From Aporhodopirellula rubra (lineage in GTDB: Bacteria; Planctomycetota; Planctomycetia; Pirellulales; Pirellulaceae): a DNA stretch of 64,000 bases. Shown piece by piece: positions 1-9,013 of the stretch; positions within the stretch are counted from its first letter, which is position 1, and the number at the start of each line of letters is the position of its first letter. The notes under the pieces are model-generated. The model was given only the letters and a program-made list of their open reading frames with translations, ran no database searches and was not told where the DNA came from. The translations under genes and the position numbers were made by a program. The stretch covers positions 1-64,000 of the forward strand of contig NZ_JACHXU010000004.1 in NCBI RefSeq assembly GCF_014192335.1, read 5' to 3'.

Positions 1-162
1 CTTCTGGCATCGCCGAGGCCAAAGAAACGACGGCTTCCGCCATCGACGTCGCAACACCAAAATCAAAGAAACCTAACAAACCCTGTCATGCACCCCGTCC
101 GGAAACCAATGCATCTGGGCTCGCCTCAAGACTTGCTAGCAAAACAGCCTGGCGTGAGAAGA

Positions 163-879
163 TCAGCCGAAATGCTCGACCAATCCCTTGGCGACGGCGT
201 TGATGGCCTCGTCGATCTGCCACCCGGCGTGGTCACGATCACCCGCCTGATTGGAGATTCCTCGAACAATTGACAGGGGCAATGAGGCGACCTCACATGC
301 GAGAGCAACGGAAAATCCCTCCATGTCTTCCGCCGCCACGACGGTGTCCGTTTCGCCCATCGCCTGCAGTGTTTTCTGAACGCGTTGGGAACGCATCACC
401 GCCATGGAGCGATTCGACGATCCGGCACAACCGGTGACGAGACATCGCTGGCGCCGTCGAGGGCTGACCGATCCAGGCACGACTAACTCGATACGATCGC
501 CCACCCCCGGCGTCTCAACTTCCGGTGCAACGTGCTGCCACCCCATTTCATTGGCCGAAACGAAGCTCGATTGTTCACCCACCCCGATGCCGTCGATGAC
601 GACCGTGTCGAACCAATAGGCCGCTCCCACCTGACACTCGGATTGCGATTGCGAATCCGCACGGAGAGATCCCGCGATCCCCGCGAGTACGACTCGTTCG
701 GGGCGATGCATACTGAGATGCTGCATCGTCAACGCGCCCGCTGCGGCGATCCCAAATCCGCACAACTCGACACGTGTCGATTTCGCAAACAGGGCCCCTG
801 CCTCGCCGCAGTCGGCGAGACCGATCATCAACCGGTCTCGCTCCATCGCGGTGGGAACGAGCAGCAGTGTTTTTACCAA
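163..879 (-). CDS. mqnB: Futalosine hydrolase (MqnB-like nucleosidase)
   Basis: Predicted to hydrolyse futalosine to dehypoxanthine futalosine in the alternative (futalosine) menaquinone pathway; cytoplasmic. The 238-residue protein has the nucleoside phosphorylase/MTAN fold signatures: AGIAG at residues 66-70, EDMEGF at 184-189 (the Glu-Met-Glu base/ribose-binding stretch) and RGISNQAGDRD at 206-216, which is the typical MqnB ending. The start codon is TTG at 877-879, two bases after the stop of the upstream kinase-like gene, so the two are almost certainly co-transcribed. Other MTAN-family nucleosidases (5'-methylthioadenosine nucleosidase) are the alternative; the RGISN..GDRD motif favours MqnB. 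No other menaquinone gene is present in the window. Confidence 0.85.
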   Translation of the reverse strand: MVKTLLLVPTAMERDRLMIGLADCGEAGALFAKSTRVELCGFGIAAAGALTMQHLSMHRPERVVLAGIAGSLRADSQSQSECQVGAAYWFDTVVIDGIGVGEQSSFVSANEMGWQHVAPEVETPGVGDRIELVVPGSVSPRRRQRCLVTGCAGSSNRSMAVMRSQRVQKTLQAMGETDTVVAAEDMEGFSVALACEVASLPLSIVRGISNQAGDRDHAGWQIDEAINAVAKGLVEHFG

Positions 880-881
880 GG

Positions 882-2258
882 TTATCGACCGCCGCGTCGG
901 ATCTCGCTGCCTTCAAATCTGACTTGGAAGCGGAAGATTTTCTTGGTCGTGCAAGTAATCTTGCCGGTCTTCAGATCGAAGTGATCCGGTGTCTCGGCCA
1001 AGTTAATGTTTGCGACCGTTCGGAAGCCTCGCTCAGCGAAAATGTCGATGACCATGGCGAGTGCCAAGGGGTCATCAAACAAATGGTCTTCACTGTTGAT
1101 GATCGATAATCCTGCGATCGCGTGTCGCTGAACGATCGGCATGAACCGCTGTGCGATTACCGCGATCACCTGATGAAACAACTCTCGGTGTTCGAGTTCA
1201 TAGCTATCGAGACGGCGAACGAGTTCTTGGCGTGCATGAACACCGATCTCTGTCGCCAGCGGTAGCCCGCGGACGGCGTCATATGTTTCCGGATCGAGCT
1301 CAAGCGAGGATTGATAATCGAGTTCGGAGCGAATCTTCCGTTCGACATCTGCGATCGCACCATCGGCGTCAACGAAGTGGTAGTGATAGATTTGCTTGAG
1401 CGATTGCAACGCGTCCCACGTTTTTTCTTTAAAGACACGGTACCGCCGCTTCGCGGCAATCGGATCCAGGTCAGTGGGTCGCAGTTCGATAATCTCGCCG
1501 TCACCCTCGAGAGCGACTCGCTCGTTGTGTTCGGCGATCTGGCGACCACGCAGCAGTTGACGTTCGATGCTGGTCTTTTCATCGATAAACAAGACAACCG
1601 CGTGCACGGTTGGCTTGCGAAAGTTAATCGCCAGAGGTGTAGTGTGGTACTCGCGGTAGAGCTGGTTCATTTTCTGAACGAGCAAGTGCAGACATTCGAC
1701 CTGCACGCGTGTTCGAGGGAAACCGTCGAGGATACATCCGTCACGATACTCTTCTTCGAGCAGTTTGCGGAACAGAATCCCAACCACCTCGGTATCGCCG
1801 ACCATCCCGCCGGCTTCCTTGATACGGTTCGCTTCAGGCGTATTAAGCAAGTCACTGACGATGATCGGCGGGCAGGTGAGTCCGCGGACTTTCGCGATGA
1901 ACTCGCTGTTCGTCCCTTTACCACTACCAGGAGCACCGCCTAGCAGAATCAGCTCTTTCGTGAAGCGTAGGTTTTCGTGTCCGATCTCCTCTTCGAGATC
2001 ATTCCAAACCGTGTTGAAAATCACGTGGGCATCTTTGACCTCGAGATCCTCAACGCTTCCCTGACCGGCGGCCGCGACGACCGCGTCGGTCACGACCTGG
2101 GAGGCTTGATTTTCGAGAGAAAACTGATCCGCGACGAGACCGCCGTGGGTCGTCGTCGATCCGCTCCCGTTGCCTTGCGAGGACGGTTCAGAATCAGTCC
2201 CACTTGATTCGTTTCGGGAGGCGGGCATTTCAGGCATATGATCGAAATCGGGAGACAT
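882..2258 (-). CDS. Adenylate-kinase-like nucleoside monophosphate kinase with N- and C-terminal extensions
   Basis: 458 residues, about twice the length of ordinary adenylate kinase. The core carries the P-loop GGAPGSGKGT at residues 107-116 and the NMP-kinase motif DGFPRT at 178-183, followed by an Arg-rich phosphate-binding region, so phosphoryl transfer between nucleotides is likely. A Ser/Gly/Thr-rich, low-complexity leader of about 45 residues precedes a 60-residue helical segment, and about 150 residues of unrecognised sequence follow the kinase core. I cannot name the function of these extensions. Start is ATG at 2256-2258. It lies 2 bp upstream of mqnB on the same strand, suggesting one transcript. 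A role beyond housekeeping Adk is inferred only from the unusual architecture. Confidence 0.75.
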   Translation of the reverse strand: MSPDFDHMPEMPASRNESSGTDSEPSSQGNGSGSTTTHGGLVADQFSLENQASQVVTDAVVAAAGQGSVEDLEVKDAHVIFNTVWNDLEEEIGHENLRFTKELILLGGAPGSGKGTNSEFIAKVRGLTCPPIIVSDLLNTPEANRIKEAGGMVGDTEVVGILFRKLLEEEYRDGCILDGFPRTRVQVECLHLLVQKMNQLYREYHTTPLAINFRKPTVHAVVLFIDEKTSIERQLLRGRQIAEHNERVALEGDGEIIELRPTDLDPIAAKRRYRVFKEKTWDALQSLKQIYHYHFVDADGAIADVERKIRSELDYQSSLELDPETYDAVRGLPLATEIGVHARQELVRRLDSYELEHRELFHQVIAVIAQRFMPIVQRHAIAGLSIINSEDHLFDDPLALAMVIDIFAERGFRTVANINLAETPDHFDLKTGKITCTTKKIFRFQVRFEGSEIRRGGR

Positions 2259-2681
2259 CTATTAGTCGACCGTGCTTCAGGCGGGAAACGGATTGCAAAT
2301 GATCCAGCTCGATTCAGTGAACCCTAATAGCCGAACCGTGGTGTATCCTAACCACTTCGATTCCCGATGAGTACACATGGCGGTTTGTCGCAGCCTTTAT
2401 TGGCAACGAGCCACAGTGTGTGCGTGTTTAGCGGCCCACAGTTTGCCATAGCCATCGGCCCCGCAACGACGGCGTCCACCATCCGAAGACGCCACCACCA
2501 CCGCGATCGAAAAGCCGGCGCCGACGCAATCGAAAAACCGGTCCTATGAAATGACGAACCGAGACTCATCACGGGTCGTTGCGGTCCGATAAGTGGTCGC
2601 TCCTGTCCACGCGATGCAATTTGTGACCGCATCCGTTACGATCCGCAAAGCCAGACATCTTTCTCACCGAGTCCCGCCTCC
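2259..2681. other. Intergenic region between divergent genes
   Basis: A 423-bp stretch between the kinase-like gene and the divergent receiver-like gene. It must hold both promoters, but I see no convincing motif, repeat or RNA gene, and the short open frames here have no recognisable protein features. Confidence 0.5.
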
Positions 2682-3098
2682 ATGGCCTCTGATTCCGATT
2701 CCGCAATGAACGATTCCGACGCAATTTCGCAAGCCTCCGGTTCAGACGATTCATCGCCCTCGACGGGAATGGTTGTCTTTCTCTCAGGCGATTTGATTTT
2801 TGCCTCGCGAGTTCGTGCGGCGGCTACTGGCGCAGGACTCGAATTCAAATTAGCGGGCAACCTGCCGGAGCAGAGCGAGCATCCGGTTCGTTTTATTGTG
2901 GTGGACCTCTCGACGCGATCCAAAGTCGTCGACGGACTGATGGCGGACGTGAACCAGCGTTTTCCTGATGCCCAGGTAATCGCCTACGCGCCCCACGTTC
3001 AGGTCCAACGGATTCGTGATGCACGACAACATGGAATCTCGACCGTCTTAACTCGCGGTCAGTTCAACGAAGGCCTTACTGCGATGTTTGAGCAGTAA
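2682..3098 (+). CDS. Degenerate response-regulator-receiver-like protein
   Basis: A 138-residue soluble protein. The first 28 residues are Ser/Asp-rich and disordered-looking; the rest alternates hydrophobic strands and helices in the order of a CheY-like receiver: VVFLSGD (strand 1), FIVVDLST (strand 3, with Asp75 at the phospho-acceptor place), VIAYAPHV (strand 4) and a terminal STVLTRGQF segment. The usual acidic pair after strand 1 is reduced to one Asp and the conserved Lys of strand 5 is replaced by Arg in TRG, so phosphorylation may not occur. No output domain. It stands alone with no neighbouring kinase. The receiver assignment rests on pattern only. Confidence 0.55.
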   Translation: MASDSDSAMNDSDAISQASGSDDSSPSTGMVVFLSGDLIFASRVRAAATGAGLEFKLAGNLPEQSEHPVRFIVVDLSTRSKVVDGLMADVNQRFPDAQVIAYAPHVQVQRIRDARQHGISTVLTRGQFNEGLTAMFEQ

Positions 3099-3468
3099 CG
3101 AGCCTGTGCTCGCACCTCTAGAGGGCTACCCCCTCTGCAAATAGCACATTTCGTGAAGAACACCGTCAAAAATTAATAATCTCGGCGATATCTCATCGAA
3201 CGACCGTCCGGTTGTTCTGATTGTCCGATTTCGATCGTCTCGTTTGATGAAGATGCTCCAAAGTCACATCCTTCCCGAGCGACTGCGAAGCCGGTTCTCC
3301 CGAAATGTGTTAATGGGGGAAGGACGGATTCTTCCTGGCTTTGGCACACAAAGCTACCGAGATCATCCACCGCAGGGACGCGTTAAACAAAAATGAACGC
3401 GCACAGGAGACGGTCGGCCCACTGGTGTATCACGCCAGGTCATAGCAATTCAACAGAAGGCGTCATCC
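3099..3468. other. Intergenic region upstream of the porin gene
   Basis: 370 bp with no supportable gene. It contains a short AT-rich patch (about 3165-3182) and probably the promoter and leader of the porin gene; I see no terminator-like hairpin with a U-tract. Confidence 0.5.
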
Positions 3469-4986
3469 ATGGACTCCGGCTTTTTAACAGTCCGCAAACG
3501 GACTCTCTTTCGACTCCTTTGCACGTCGGCCATCGCATTCATGAGCCAGAGTGCCTCAGCAGACCAATTTGGAAACTTCCTCGACTCGACCTACTCGTAC
3601 GCCGTCGAGGAACCCGTTGGTGACTCGATCGCAGAGCCGATCGATACAGATGAAGCCGCCGACGCAGAAGAAGGCGACAGCGACATCACGAAACTTTCTG
3701 AAAAAATCGCCGCCATCGGTGAAGACATGGGTGACTTGGAAGAGTCCCTCGAGAAAGTGGAAGGCCTCGCAGGCAACAAGAGCATCGTCGTCAGCGGTAC
3801 CAGCAAGTCGACGATGAAGGTCAGCGGTCGTGTTCACGTCGACGCGTGGGGATTCGATCACGATGACAACATCAACGAAATTGCTGCCAACGACACCGAC
3901 GAAGCGAACCGTCTTGGCTTCCGTCGTTTGCGTTTCGGCGTCAAAGGCAAGATCAAAGACAACATGATCTACAAGATCGAAATGGAACTCGCAGGCGGAA
4001 ACGATTCGGAGTTTCGTGACGCGTTTATCGGATGGACCGACCTTCCCTTCCTCGGAGAAGTGTTGCTCGGTAATCAGAAACGTCCCTACGGTCTCGATCA
4101 CCTCAACAGCTCACGTTACAACGTTTTCATCGAGCGCCCCTTTGTTATCGAAGCGTTTAACGAAGATGCGCGTCGCCTCGGCTTGCAGGCGTACGGCGTT
4201 TCCGACAACGAGGCATGGAACTGGCGTTACGGTGTCTTCAACGGACGTAACGTCCAAGACGAAGGCAACTACGTCGGCGATCACCTGCAACTCGAATTTG
4301 CAGGTCGCTTGGCCAACACGATTTGGTACGACCAAACGAGTGGCGGTCGCGGATACGCACACTGGGCGATCTCGGGAACCCACTCTGACGTCAGTTCTAA
4401 CCAAGACGAGGACGAAGGTGCCGTTGCAGAAAGCCGTTTCCGCACCCGTCCAGAAGGACGTACCGCTGGCACGCGTTGGCTGGACACCGGACGCATCGCA
4501 GGTCTCGACTACTACAATGTCCTTGGCCTTGAAAGCGTCGTTAACCTTGGTGCTCTTCAGCTCGTCGGTGAATACCAAAGCAACTGGGGTTCACGTAATG
4601 GATTCGAAGACGTGCACCTGCACGGTGCGTATGGGTACGTTAGCTACTTCTTGACCGGTGAGCACATTCCATGGGATCGCGAAAGCGGCACCTTAGGACG
4701 TGTCAAACCATTCGAGAACTTCTGGTTGGTTGACACTGCTGGTGGCGGACGTGCTGCGGGCTGGGGTGCATGGCAAATCGCGGCACGCCTTTCCTATGCT
4801 GACTTCAGCGACGAAGACGTAGCCGGTGGCGAAGCCGAATCGTTGACGCTTGGTCTGAACTGGCACTGGAATGAGAACGCCCGTATGCAGTTCAACTACA
4901 TCACCGGCAACATCGAAGATCGCACCGACTTGGTCGGAAAGGGCAACTACGACATCTACGGTGCCCGTTTCATGGTCGACTTCTAA
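3469..4986 (+). CDS. Phosphate-selective porin O/P-type outer-membrane protein
   Basis: 505 residues. The N-terminus (MDSGFLTVRKRT then a hydrophobic run ending SASA-D) is a Sec signal peptide. A Glu/Asp-rich acidic region and a short coiled-coil segment (about residues 75-105) come next, as in oligomeric porins whose N-terminal helix bundles sit in the periplasm. The remainder is beta-barrel-like, with alternating aromatic strands, LGNQKRPYG and a terminal Phe (FMVDF) as expected for outer-membrane insertion. This matches the OprO/OprP family, which passes phosphate or other anions; the true substrate cannot be read from sequence. AGAAGG lies upstream of the ATG. It is followed by a Cys-rich exported protein gene. 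Confidence 0.85.
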   Translation: MDSGFLTVRKRTLFRLLCTSAIAFMSQSASADQFGNFLDSTYSYAVEEPVGDSIAEPIDTDEAADAEEGDSDITKLSEKIAAIGEDMGDLEESLEKVEGLAGNKSIVVSGTSKSTMKVSGRVHVDAWGFDHDDNINEIAANDTDEANRLGFRRLRFGVKGKIKDNMIYKIEMELAGGNDSEFRDAFIGWTDLPFLGEVLLGNQKRPYGLDHLNSSRYNVFIERPFVIEAFNEDARRLGLQAYGVSDNEAWNWRYGVFNGRNVQDEGNYVGDHLQLEFAGRLANTIWYDQTSGGRGYAHWAISGTHSDVSSNQDEDEGAVAESRFRTRPEGRTAGTRWLDTGRIAGLDYYNVLGLESVVNLGALQLVGEYQSNWGSRNGFEDVHLHGAYGYVSYFLTGEHIPWDRESGTLGRVKPFENFWLVDTAGGGRAAGWGAWQIAARLSYADFSDEDVAGGEAESLTLGLNWHWNENARMQFNYITGNIEDRTDLVGKGNYDIYGARFMVDF

Positions 4987-5132
4987 ACCAACCCCTAAAG
5001 TGCCCCTGCCCTCGACGGCAGGGGCCGAGAACTCTGGTCAGGCTTACTTCCTGACGCTGAATTACATGATTGCCGCGTCCGGTGCGGGCGCCGCAGACAC
5101 CAAACGCAAATACATCTAAAAAGGATTTTCCG

Positions 5133-5792
5133 ATGAACCGAATCATCCCCTTAGGGTTGTTGGCTGCTGCCGCCGTGATGTCGCTGGCGAGTTCCGCCAG
5201 TGCCTTCGGCCCCTGCTGCTGCTTCTGCCAAGAAGGCCGTTGCCAAGTCACAGTTGAACGTGAAGAAGTCGAAACGAAAAAGTTCGTTGTCGAGTGCGAA
5301 GCGATCTGCATTCCACCACTGCGTTTCCCATGGGAATGCGGACCACTGAAAAAGTGTGGTAAAGTGCGATGCGTCAAGAAACTCGGCAGCGAAAAAGGTA
5401 GCAAAGTCGTCTGCGTCTACGACTGGACCGCAATCCACTGCTGCCCATCGTGCAGCAGCAAACTGCGTGGTTGCTGCGGAAACGGTTGCGACTCTGGTTG
5501 CTGCGATTCCGGTTGCGGCGACACGGGTTGCTGTGAGCCCGTTGGCTATCCGTGCGAAATGACGATGGAACCTTGCTGTGCCGAAGCCAAGACGCCTGCC
5601 GTCACCGAACTGAAGGACGAAGCATTCGCCGAAGAAGCGGCTGCATTCGCCGAGCGTTATCCTGAAGTTTCCGTTGCCGTCTTCGACGCCATTCGTGAAG
5701 CGAAACCCGAAGCCGACGGCTGGATCTCGTTGAGCAACCACTCAACGGATTCGCTCGCGGCCGAAGTCGAGATGATTGAAGTCGCTCGCTAG
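5133..5792 (+). CDS. Cysteine-rich exported protein
   Basis: 219 residues starting at the ATG at 5133, which is preceded by AAGGA at a 7-base spacing; this start gives a clean signal peptide (MNRIIPLGLLAAAAVMSLAS, cleavage near SASA-FG). The mature protein has about 25 Cys residues, in CCCFC, CCPSC and GCCxSGC clusters, mostly in the first 150 residues, then an acidic Cys-poor tail. The pattern suggests disulfide cross-linking or metal binding outside the cytoplasm; no enzyme motif is visible. It follows the porin gene by 146 bp and ends before a strong terminator. It resembles the second Cys-rich protein near 51.2 kb in leader and style but not in repeat unit. Confidence 0.75.
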   Translation: MNRIIPLGLLAAAAVMSLASSASAFGPCCCFCQEGRCQVTVEREEVETKKFVVECEAICIPPLRFPWECGPLKKCGKVRCVKKLGSEKGSKVVCVYDWTAIHCCPSCSSKLRGCCGNGCDSGCCDSGCGDTGCCEPVGYPCEMTMEPCCAEAKTPAVTELKDEAFAEEAAAFAERYPEVSVAVFDAIREAKPEADGWISLSNHSTDSLAAEVEMIEVAR

Positions 5793-5825
5793 TTCTGACG
5801 AAGCGGTCTAACGAGCAACACGACC

Positions 5826-5861
5826 AACCGTCCGGTCTCCGAAAGGAACCGGACGGTTTTT
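5826..5861 (+). terminator. Rho-independent terminator after the Cys-rich gene
   Basis: AACCGTCCGGT (5826-5836) pairs with ACCGGACGGTT (5848-5858), with an inner TCC-GAAA-GGA extension, followed by a T-tract (5857-5861). It lies 34 bp after the stop codon of the Cys-rich gene and also separates it from the convergent AraC gene. Confidence 0.88.
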
Positions 5862-5873
5862 GCATTAATGGTA

Positions 5874-6698
5874 TCATCCACCGGGCGTCCTACCGGTGAT
5901 CCGTTTGAATGCTCGGTAGAACGTCGACAAATCATCAAAACCACATTGGAACGCGATCGACGTCACCTTGCGATCAGCCTCTAACAGCAGTTCTTCGGCC
6001 CGACGCACCCGAAGCGAGTTCACATACTCGAGCCACGTCGCGCCCGTCCGTGCTTTGAATCGACTTGTAAATGTGCGACGCGACATGCCGGATGACTTTG
6101 CCGCGTCGTCGAGCGTCAGCGGCTCATAGAAATTCCGATGCAGCCAATCCAAGTAGGCTTCGAGCATCGGATCCGGCGGTTCCTCATTGATTGAACCGCG
6201 GCCGGTGACATTCGTTGCTCGGTTACGATTGCGATTCTGATCGTCGACCGATGGCGACGTCAAGTTCAATGCCAACTCGGCGAGCAGTTCCAACGCGACG
6301 GCGACGGACGACAACTCACTCGCGACGTCATCCTGGTCCACGAGATAGAGCAGCTTTCGAAATTGATGCTCGATCCGCAACGTACTCATTTGGGGTCCCG
6401 CAAAAACACCGCAACGAAACAGCGGCATGACCGGGGACAAACTTTTGAGTTGTTTTTCATTGACCCCTAATCCGCACAGCGATACCGGCGTGTTGGGGGA
6501 ATCGACGATACGGTGGCGTGTGCGTGCCGGAACGATCACCAAATTGCCCGTTTCGCAATCCTGCGATTCGTCCCCAAATTCGATCCTCGCACGCCCTTCG
6601 CGGATCCACAATAGTTTAAGAAAAGTATGCCGGGTGACCGACATTGCAAACGTCTCGGCGTGACGACTCTCGAACACCCACAACCCGTTGGCTCGCAT
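5874..6698 (-). CDS. AraC-family transcriptional regulator with cupin-like sensor domain
   Basis: 275 residues from the ATG at 6696-6698. The N-terminal half has the features of an AraC-type cupin arm (RARIEFGDES, LVIVPARTRHRIVDS). The C-terminal about 100 residues are a classic double helix-turn-helix: LTLDDAAKSSGMSRRTFTSRFKARTG, then LRVRRAEELL, VTSIAFQCGFDDLSTFYRAFKRITGRTPG. The frame stays open upstream to 7088, but that part overlaps the divergent aldolase gene and looks like antisense, so the internal ATG is preferred; a non-ATG start a little upstream is possible. Being divergent from a three-gene catabolic cassette, it is the likely local regulator, responding to the pathway sugar. 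Confidence 0.85.
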   Translation of the reverse strand: MRANGLWVFESRHAETFAMSVTRHTFLKLLWIREGRARIEFGDESQDCETGNLVIVPARTRHRIVDSPNTPVSLCGLGVNEKQLKSLSPVMPLFRCGVFAGPQMSTLRIEHQFRKLLYLVDQDDVASELSSVAVALELLAELALNLTSPSVDDQNRNRNRATNVTGRGSINEEPPDPMLEAYLDWLHRNFYEPLTLDDAAKSSGMSRRTFTSRFKARTGATWLEYVNSLRVRRAEELLLEADRKVTSIAFQCGFDDLSTFYRAFKRITGRTPGG

Positions 6699-6893
6699 AT
6701 TTGCGGGCACCGGTGACGATCGGGTCTCGCTGGGTTGGCTCACGGGATTGGATCGTTTCACGAAGGAGCAGTCCGAGTTGCGGGTGCGTTTGTTGCCGGC
6801 GTCACCCCATTGTGAACGGATTTGCCCGAAACGCCAATAGCTCGTGCTCAAATCGCCAAGCCATCTACCGGCGCGCCGTGTATCTTTGCCGCC
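6699..6893. promoter_or_regulatory. Divergent regulatory region of the AraC/aldolase pair, with an inverted repeat
   Basis: 195 bp between divergent starts. It contains an inverted repeat GATTTG (6819-6824) and CAAATC (6849-6854) separated by 24 bp, a layout compatible with two half-sites for an AraC-type activator. The operator role is inference; promoter elements were not identified. Confidence 0.35.
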
Positions 6894-7832
6894 ATGATGA
6901 ACAACACACCTCCGATACGTTACCAGCGGAAGATCACCGGCATGTCCGCGATCCTGCTGCCCATGCTCTCGAGTACCAAAATTGATTGGCCCGGGTTCCG
7001 CGATCACGTCGCGAGAACGTCCGACGCGGGACTCGTTCCCGCCGTCAACATGGACACCGGTTACGGGAACCTGATCAGTAAAGAGCAACGACTCGCGGTC
7101 TTAAAAGAAACACAGCACGTCACCGATGGTCGCCCCTTTATCGCGGGGGCATTTGTCGGTGATCAGTCCGGCGACGCACTCAACATGGACGCCTACCGAT
7201 CACGGATGGACGAGATCATGTCTTGCGGTGGCAAACCGGTCATTTTCCAAAGTTATGGATTGACCGAACAATCCGGCGATGGCGTACTCGAGGCGTACTC
7301 GCAGATCGGAAAACACTCCGGTGGTTTCTACGCGTTCGAACTGGGAGAAATGTTCGCTCCCTTCGGCGCGATCTACGACCTGGACGTTTACGAAAAACTG
7401 ATACAAATCCCCGAGTGTTTGGGCGCCAAACATTCATCACTTAATCGCCAATTGGAGTGGCAGCGATTGGCGATTCGCGACTCGGTGCGACCGGACTTCA
7501 TGGTGTTGACCGGCAACGACTTGGCCATCGACATGGTGATGTATGGCAGTGACTACCTGCTAGGCCTGAGCACGTTCGCTCCCGCGGAATTCGCCAAACG
7601 TGATGCGATGTGGGAAAGCGGCGACAACGATTTCTATCAGCTCAACGACCTGCTGCAGTATCTCGGCTTCCTCACCTTCCGTTCGCCTGTCCCTGCATAC
7701 AAGCACAACGCGGCGCAGTTTCTAAAGGCGCGTGGATGGATCGAAACGTCACGCACCTATCCCGGCAGCCCCACGCGTCCTGATTGCGACGTTGCCATCC
7801 TCACCGAAATCCTCGAAAGGCTCGAAGCATGA
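6894..7832 (+). CDS. Dihydrodipicolinate-synthase-family (DapA-like) aldolase
   Basis: 312 residues from the ATG at 6894 (a second ATG follows at once). The protein reads as a class I aldolase TIM barrel: VPAVNMDTG near strand 3, [11 protein letters not shown] near the Tyr region, and GAKHSSL with Lys179 in the position of the Schiff-base lysine. A long conserved-looking stretch follows ([22 protein letters not shown]). It is more divergent than true DapA, so lysine biosynthesis is unlikely; retro-aldol cleavage or dehydration of a sugar acid or keto-polyol is a better guess. Its stop overlaps the start of the dehydrogenase gene (ATGA), giving translational coupling. Confidence 0.75.
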   Translation: MMNNTPPIRYQRKITGMSAILLPMLSSTKIDWPGFRDHVARTSDAGLVPAVNMDTGYGNLISKEQRLAVLKETQHVTDGRPFIAGAFVGDQSGDALNMDAYRSRMDEIMSCGGKPVIFQSYGLTEQSGDGVLEAYSQIGKHSGGFYAFELGEMFAPFGAIYDLDVYEKLIQIPECLGAKHSSLNRQLEWQRLAIRDSVRPDFMVLTGNDLAIDMVMYGSDYLLGLSTFAPAEFAKRDAMWESGDNDFYQLNDLLQYLGFLTFRSPVPAYKHNAAQFLKARGWIETSRTYPGSPTRPDCDVAILTEILERLEA

Positions 7833-9013
7833 ATTTGGCACCAATGAAAATTGCGATGCACGGTGTGACCGGTCGCATGGGTACGAACCAACACTTGATC
7901 CGATCCATCTTGGCGATCATGCGGCAAGGTGGCGTTCAACTGTCGAGCGGCGATTGGCAACCGATCGAGCCAATCCTTGTCGGACGCAATCCCGACAAAT
8001 TGAAACATCTCGCCGAAACGGTGGCGACCAAGGAGACCGGGCAATCGATCGCGTGGACGACGGACCTCGACTCAGTACTCGCCGATGACAGCGTTGAAAT
8101 CTTCTTCGACGCGGCGAGCACGCAGATGCGTCCGCGACTGCTCAAAAAGGCGATGGAGAATGGCAAGTCGGTTTACTGCGAAAAGCCGATCGCAACGGAA
8201 CTCGAATCGGCAATGGAACTCGCCGAGATCGCCGAGCGGACGGGCGTCAAAAACGGTGCCGTCCAGGACAAATTGTGGCTGCCGGGAATTCGCAAACTAC
8301 GCATGCTCCGCGACCAAGGATTCTTCGGTGACTTACTCAGTGTTCGAGCTGAGTTCGGGTATTGGGTTTTCACGGGCCACACCGCAGACCAACCGGCACA
8401 GCGTCCCTCATGGAACTACCGCAACGAAGATGGTGGCGGCATGATGATCGATATGTTCTGCCATTGGGAATACTTGATCAACGATTTATTCGGCCCTGTG
8501 GACCGCGTGCTCGCTCACGCGTCGACGGAAGTTCCCGAGCGGATCGACGAATCGGGTAAACCCTATCGCTGCACCGCCGACGATGCGGCTTACGCGATCT
8601 TTATTTTAGAGAGCGGCCTGACGTGTCAATTCAACAGTTCGTGGACCACACGCGTTCGACGCGATGACTTATTGACGATTCAAGTTGACGGGACCAACGG
8701 TTCGGCAGTCGCGGGATTGCGAGAATGTTGGATTCAAAACGAGGCGGCCACACCGAAGCCGACCTGGAACCCGGACGTTCCTCAACCCATCAATTTCTAC
8801 GACAATTGGCAACCAGTTCCTAACAACGCCGAATACGACAACGCGTTCAAGATACAGTGGGAACTGTTCATCCGACATTGTGCGGGTGATGCCGATTTCC
8901 CGTGGTCGCTCGTGTCCGCCGCAGCGGGAGTACGTCTCGCCGAGGCGGGTGCTCGGTCGGCCGGCGATCAAACCTGGGTCTCGATTGAGAAAGCAGTAAC
9001 CCATGCATCCTGA
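7829..9013 (+). CDS. Gfo/Idh/MocA-family NAD(P)-dependent oxidoreductase
   Basis: 394 residues from the ATG at 7829, which shares bases with the stop of the preceding gene. The N-terminal Rossmann fold has MHGVTGRMG (residues 10-18), and the catalytic-lysine motif EKP sits at 118-120. The C-terminal sheet domain includes an [12 protein letters not shown] stretch with Asp and His where the active-site pair lies in this family. It probably oxidises a hydroxyl group of the pathway sugar or polyol. No export signal, unlike the second family member at 52.3 kb, so it acts in the cytoplasm. It overlaps the next gene by 11 bp. Confidence 0.9.
   Translation: MNLAPMKIAMHGVTGRMGTNQHLIRSILAIMRQGGVQLSSGDWQPIEPILVGRNPDKLKHLAETVATKETGQSIAWTTDLDSVLADDSVEIFFDAASTQMRPRLLKKAMENGKSVYCEKPIATELESAMELAEIAERTGVKNGAVQDKLWLPGIRKLRMLRDQGFFGDLLSVRAEFGYWVFTGHTADQPAQRPSWNYRNEDGGGMMIDMFCHWEYLINDLFGPVDRVLAHASTEVPERIDESGKPYRCTADDAAYAIFILESGLTCQFNSSWTTRVRRDDLLTIQVDGTNGSAVAGLRECWIQNEAATPKPTWNPDVPQPINFYDNWQPVPNNAEYDNAFKIQWELFIRHCAGDADFPWSLVSAAAGVRLAEAGARSAGDQTWVSIEKAVTHAS

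Noticed and set aside
3-209. Open frame at the left edge as the end of a gene
   Set aside because: It could be the tail of a plus-strand gene, but it overlaps mqnB and only the first 25 codons look protein-like; not enough to call.
6699-7088. Extended N-terminus of the AraC regulator
   Set aside because: The extra 130 codons are antisense to the aldolase gene, lack fold features, and a start at 6698 gives the normal AraC length.
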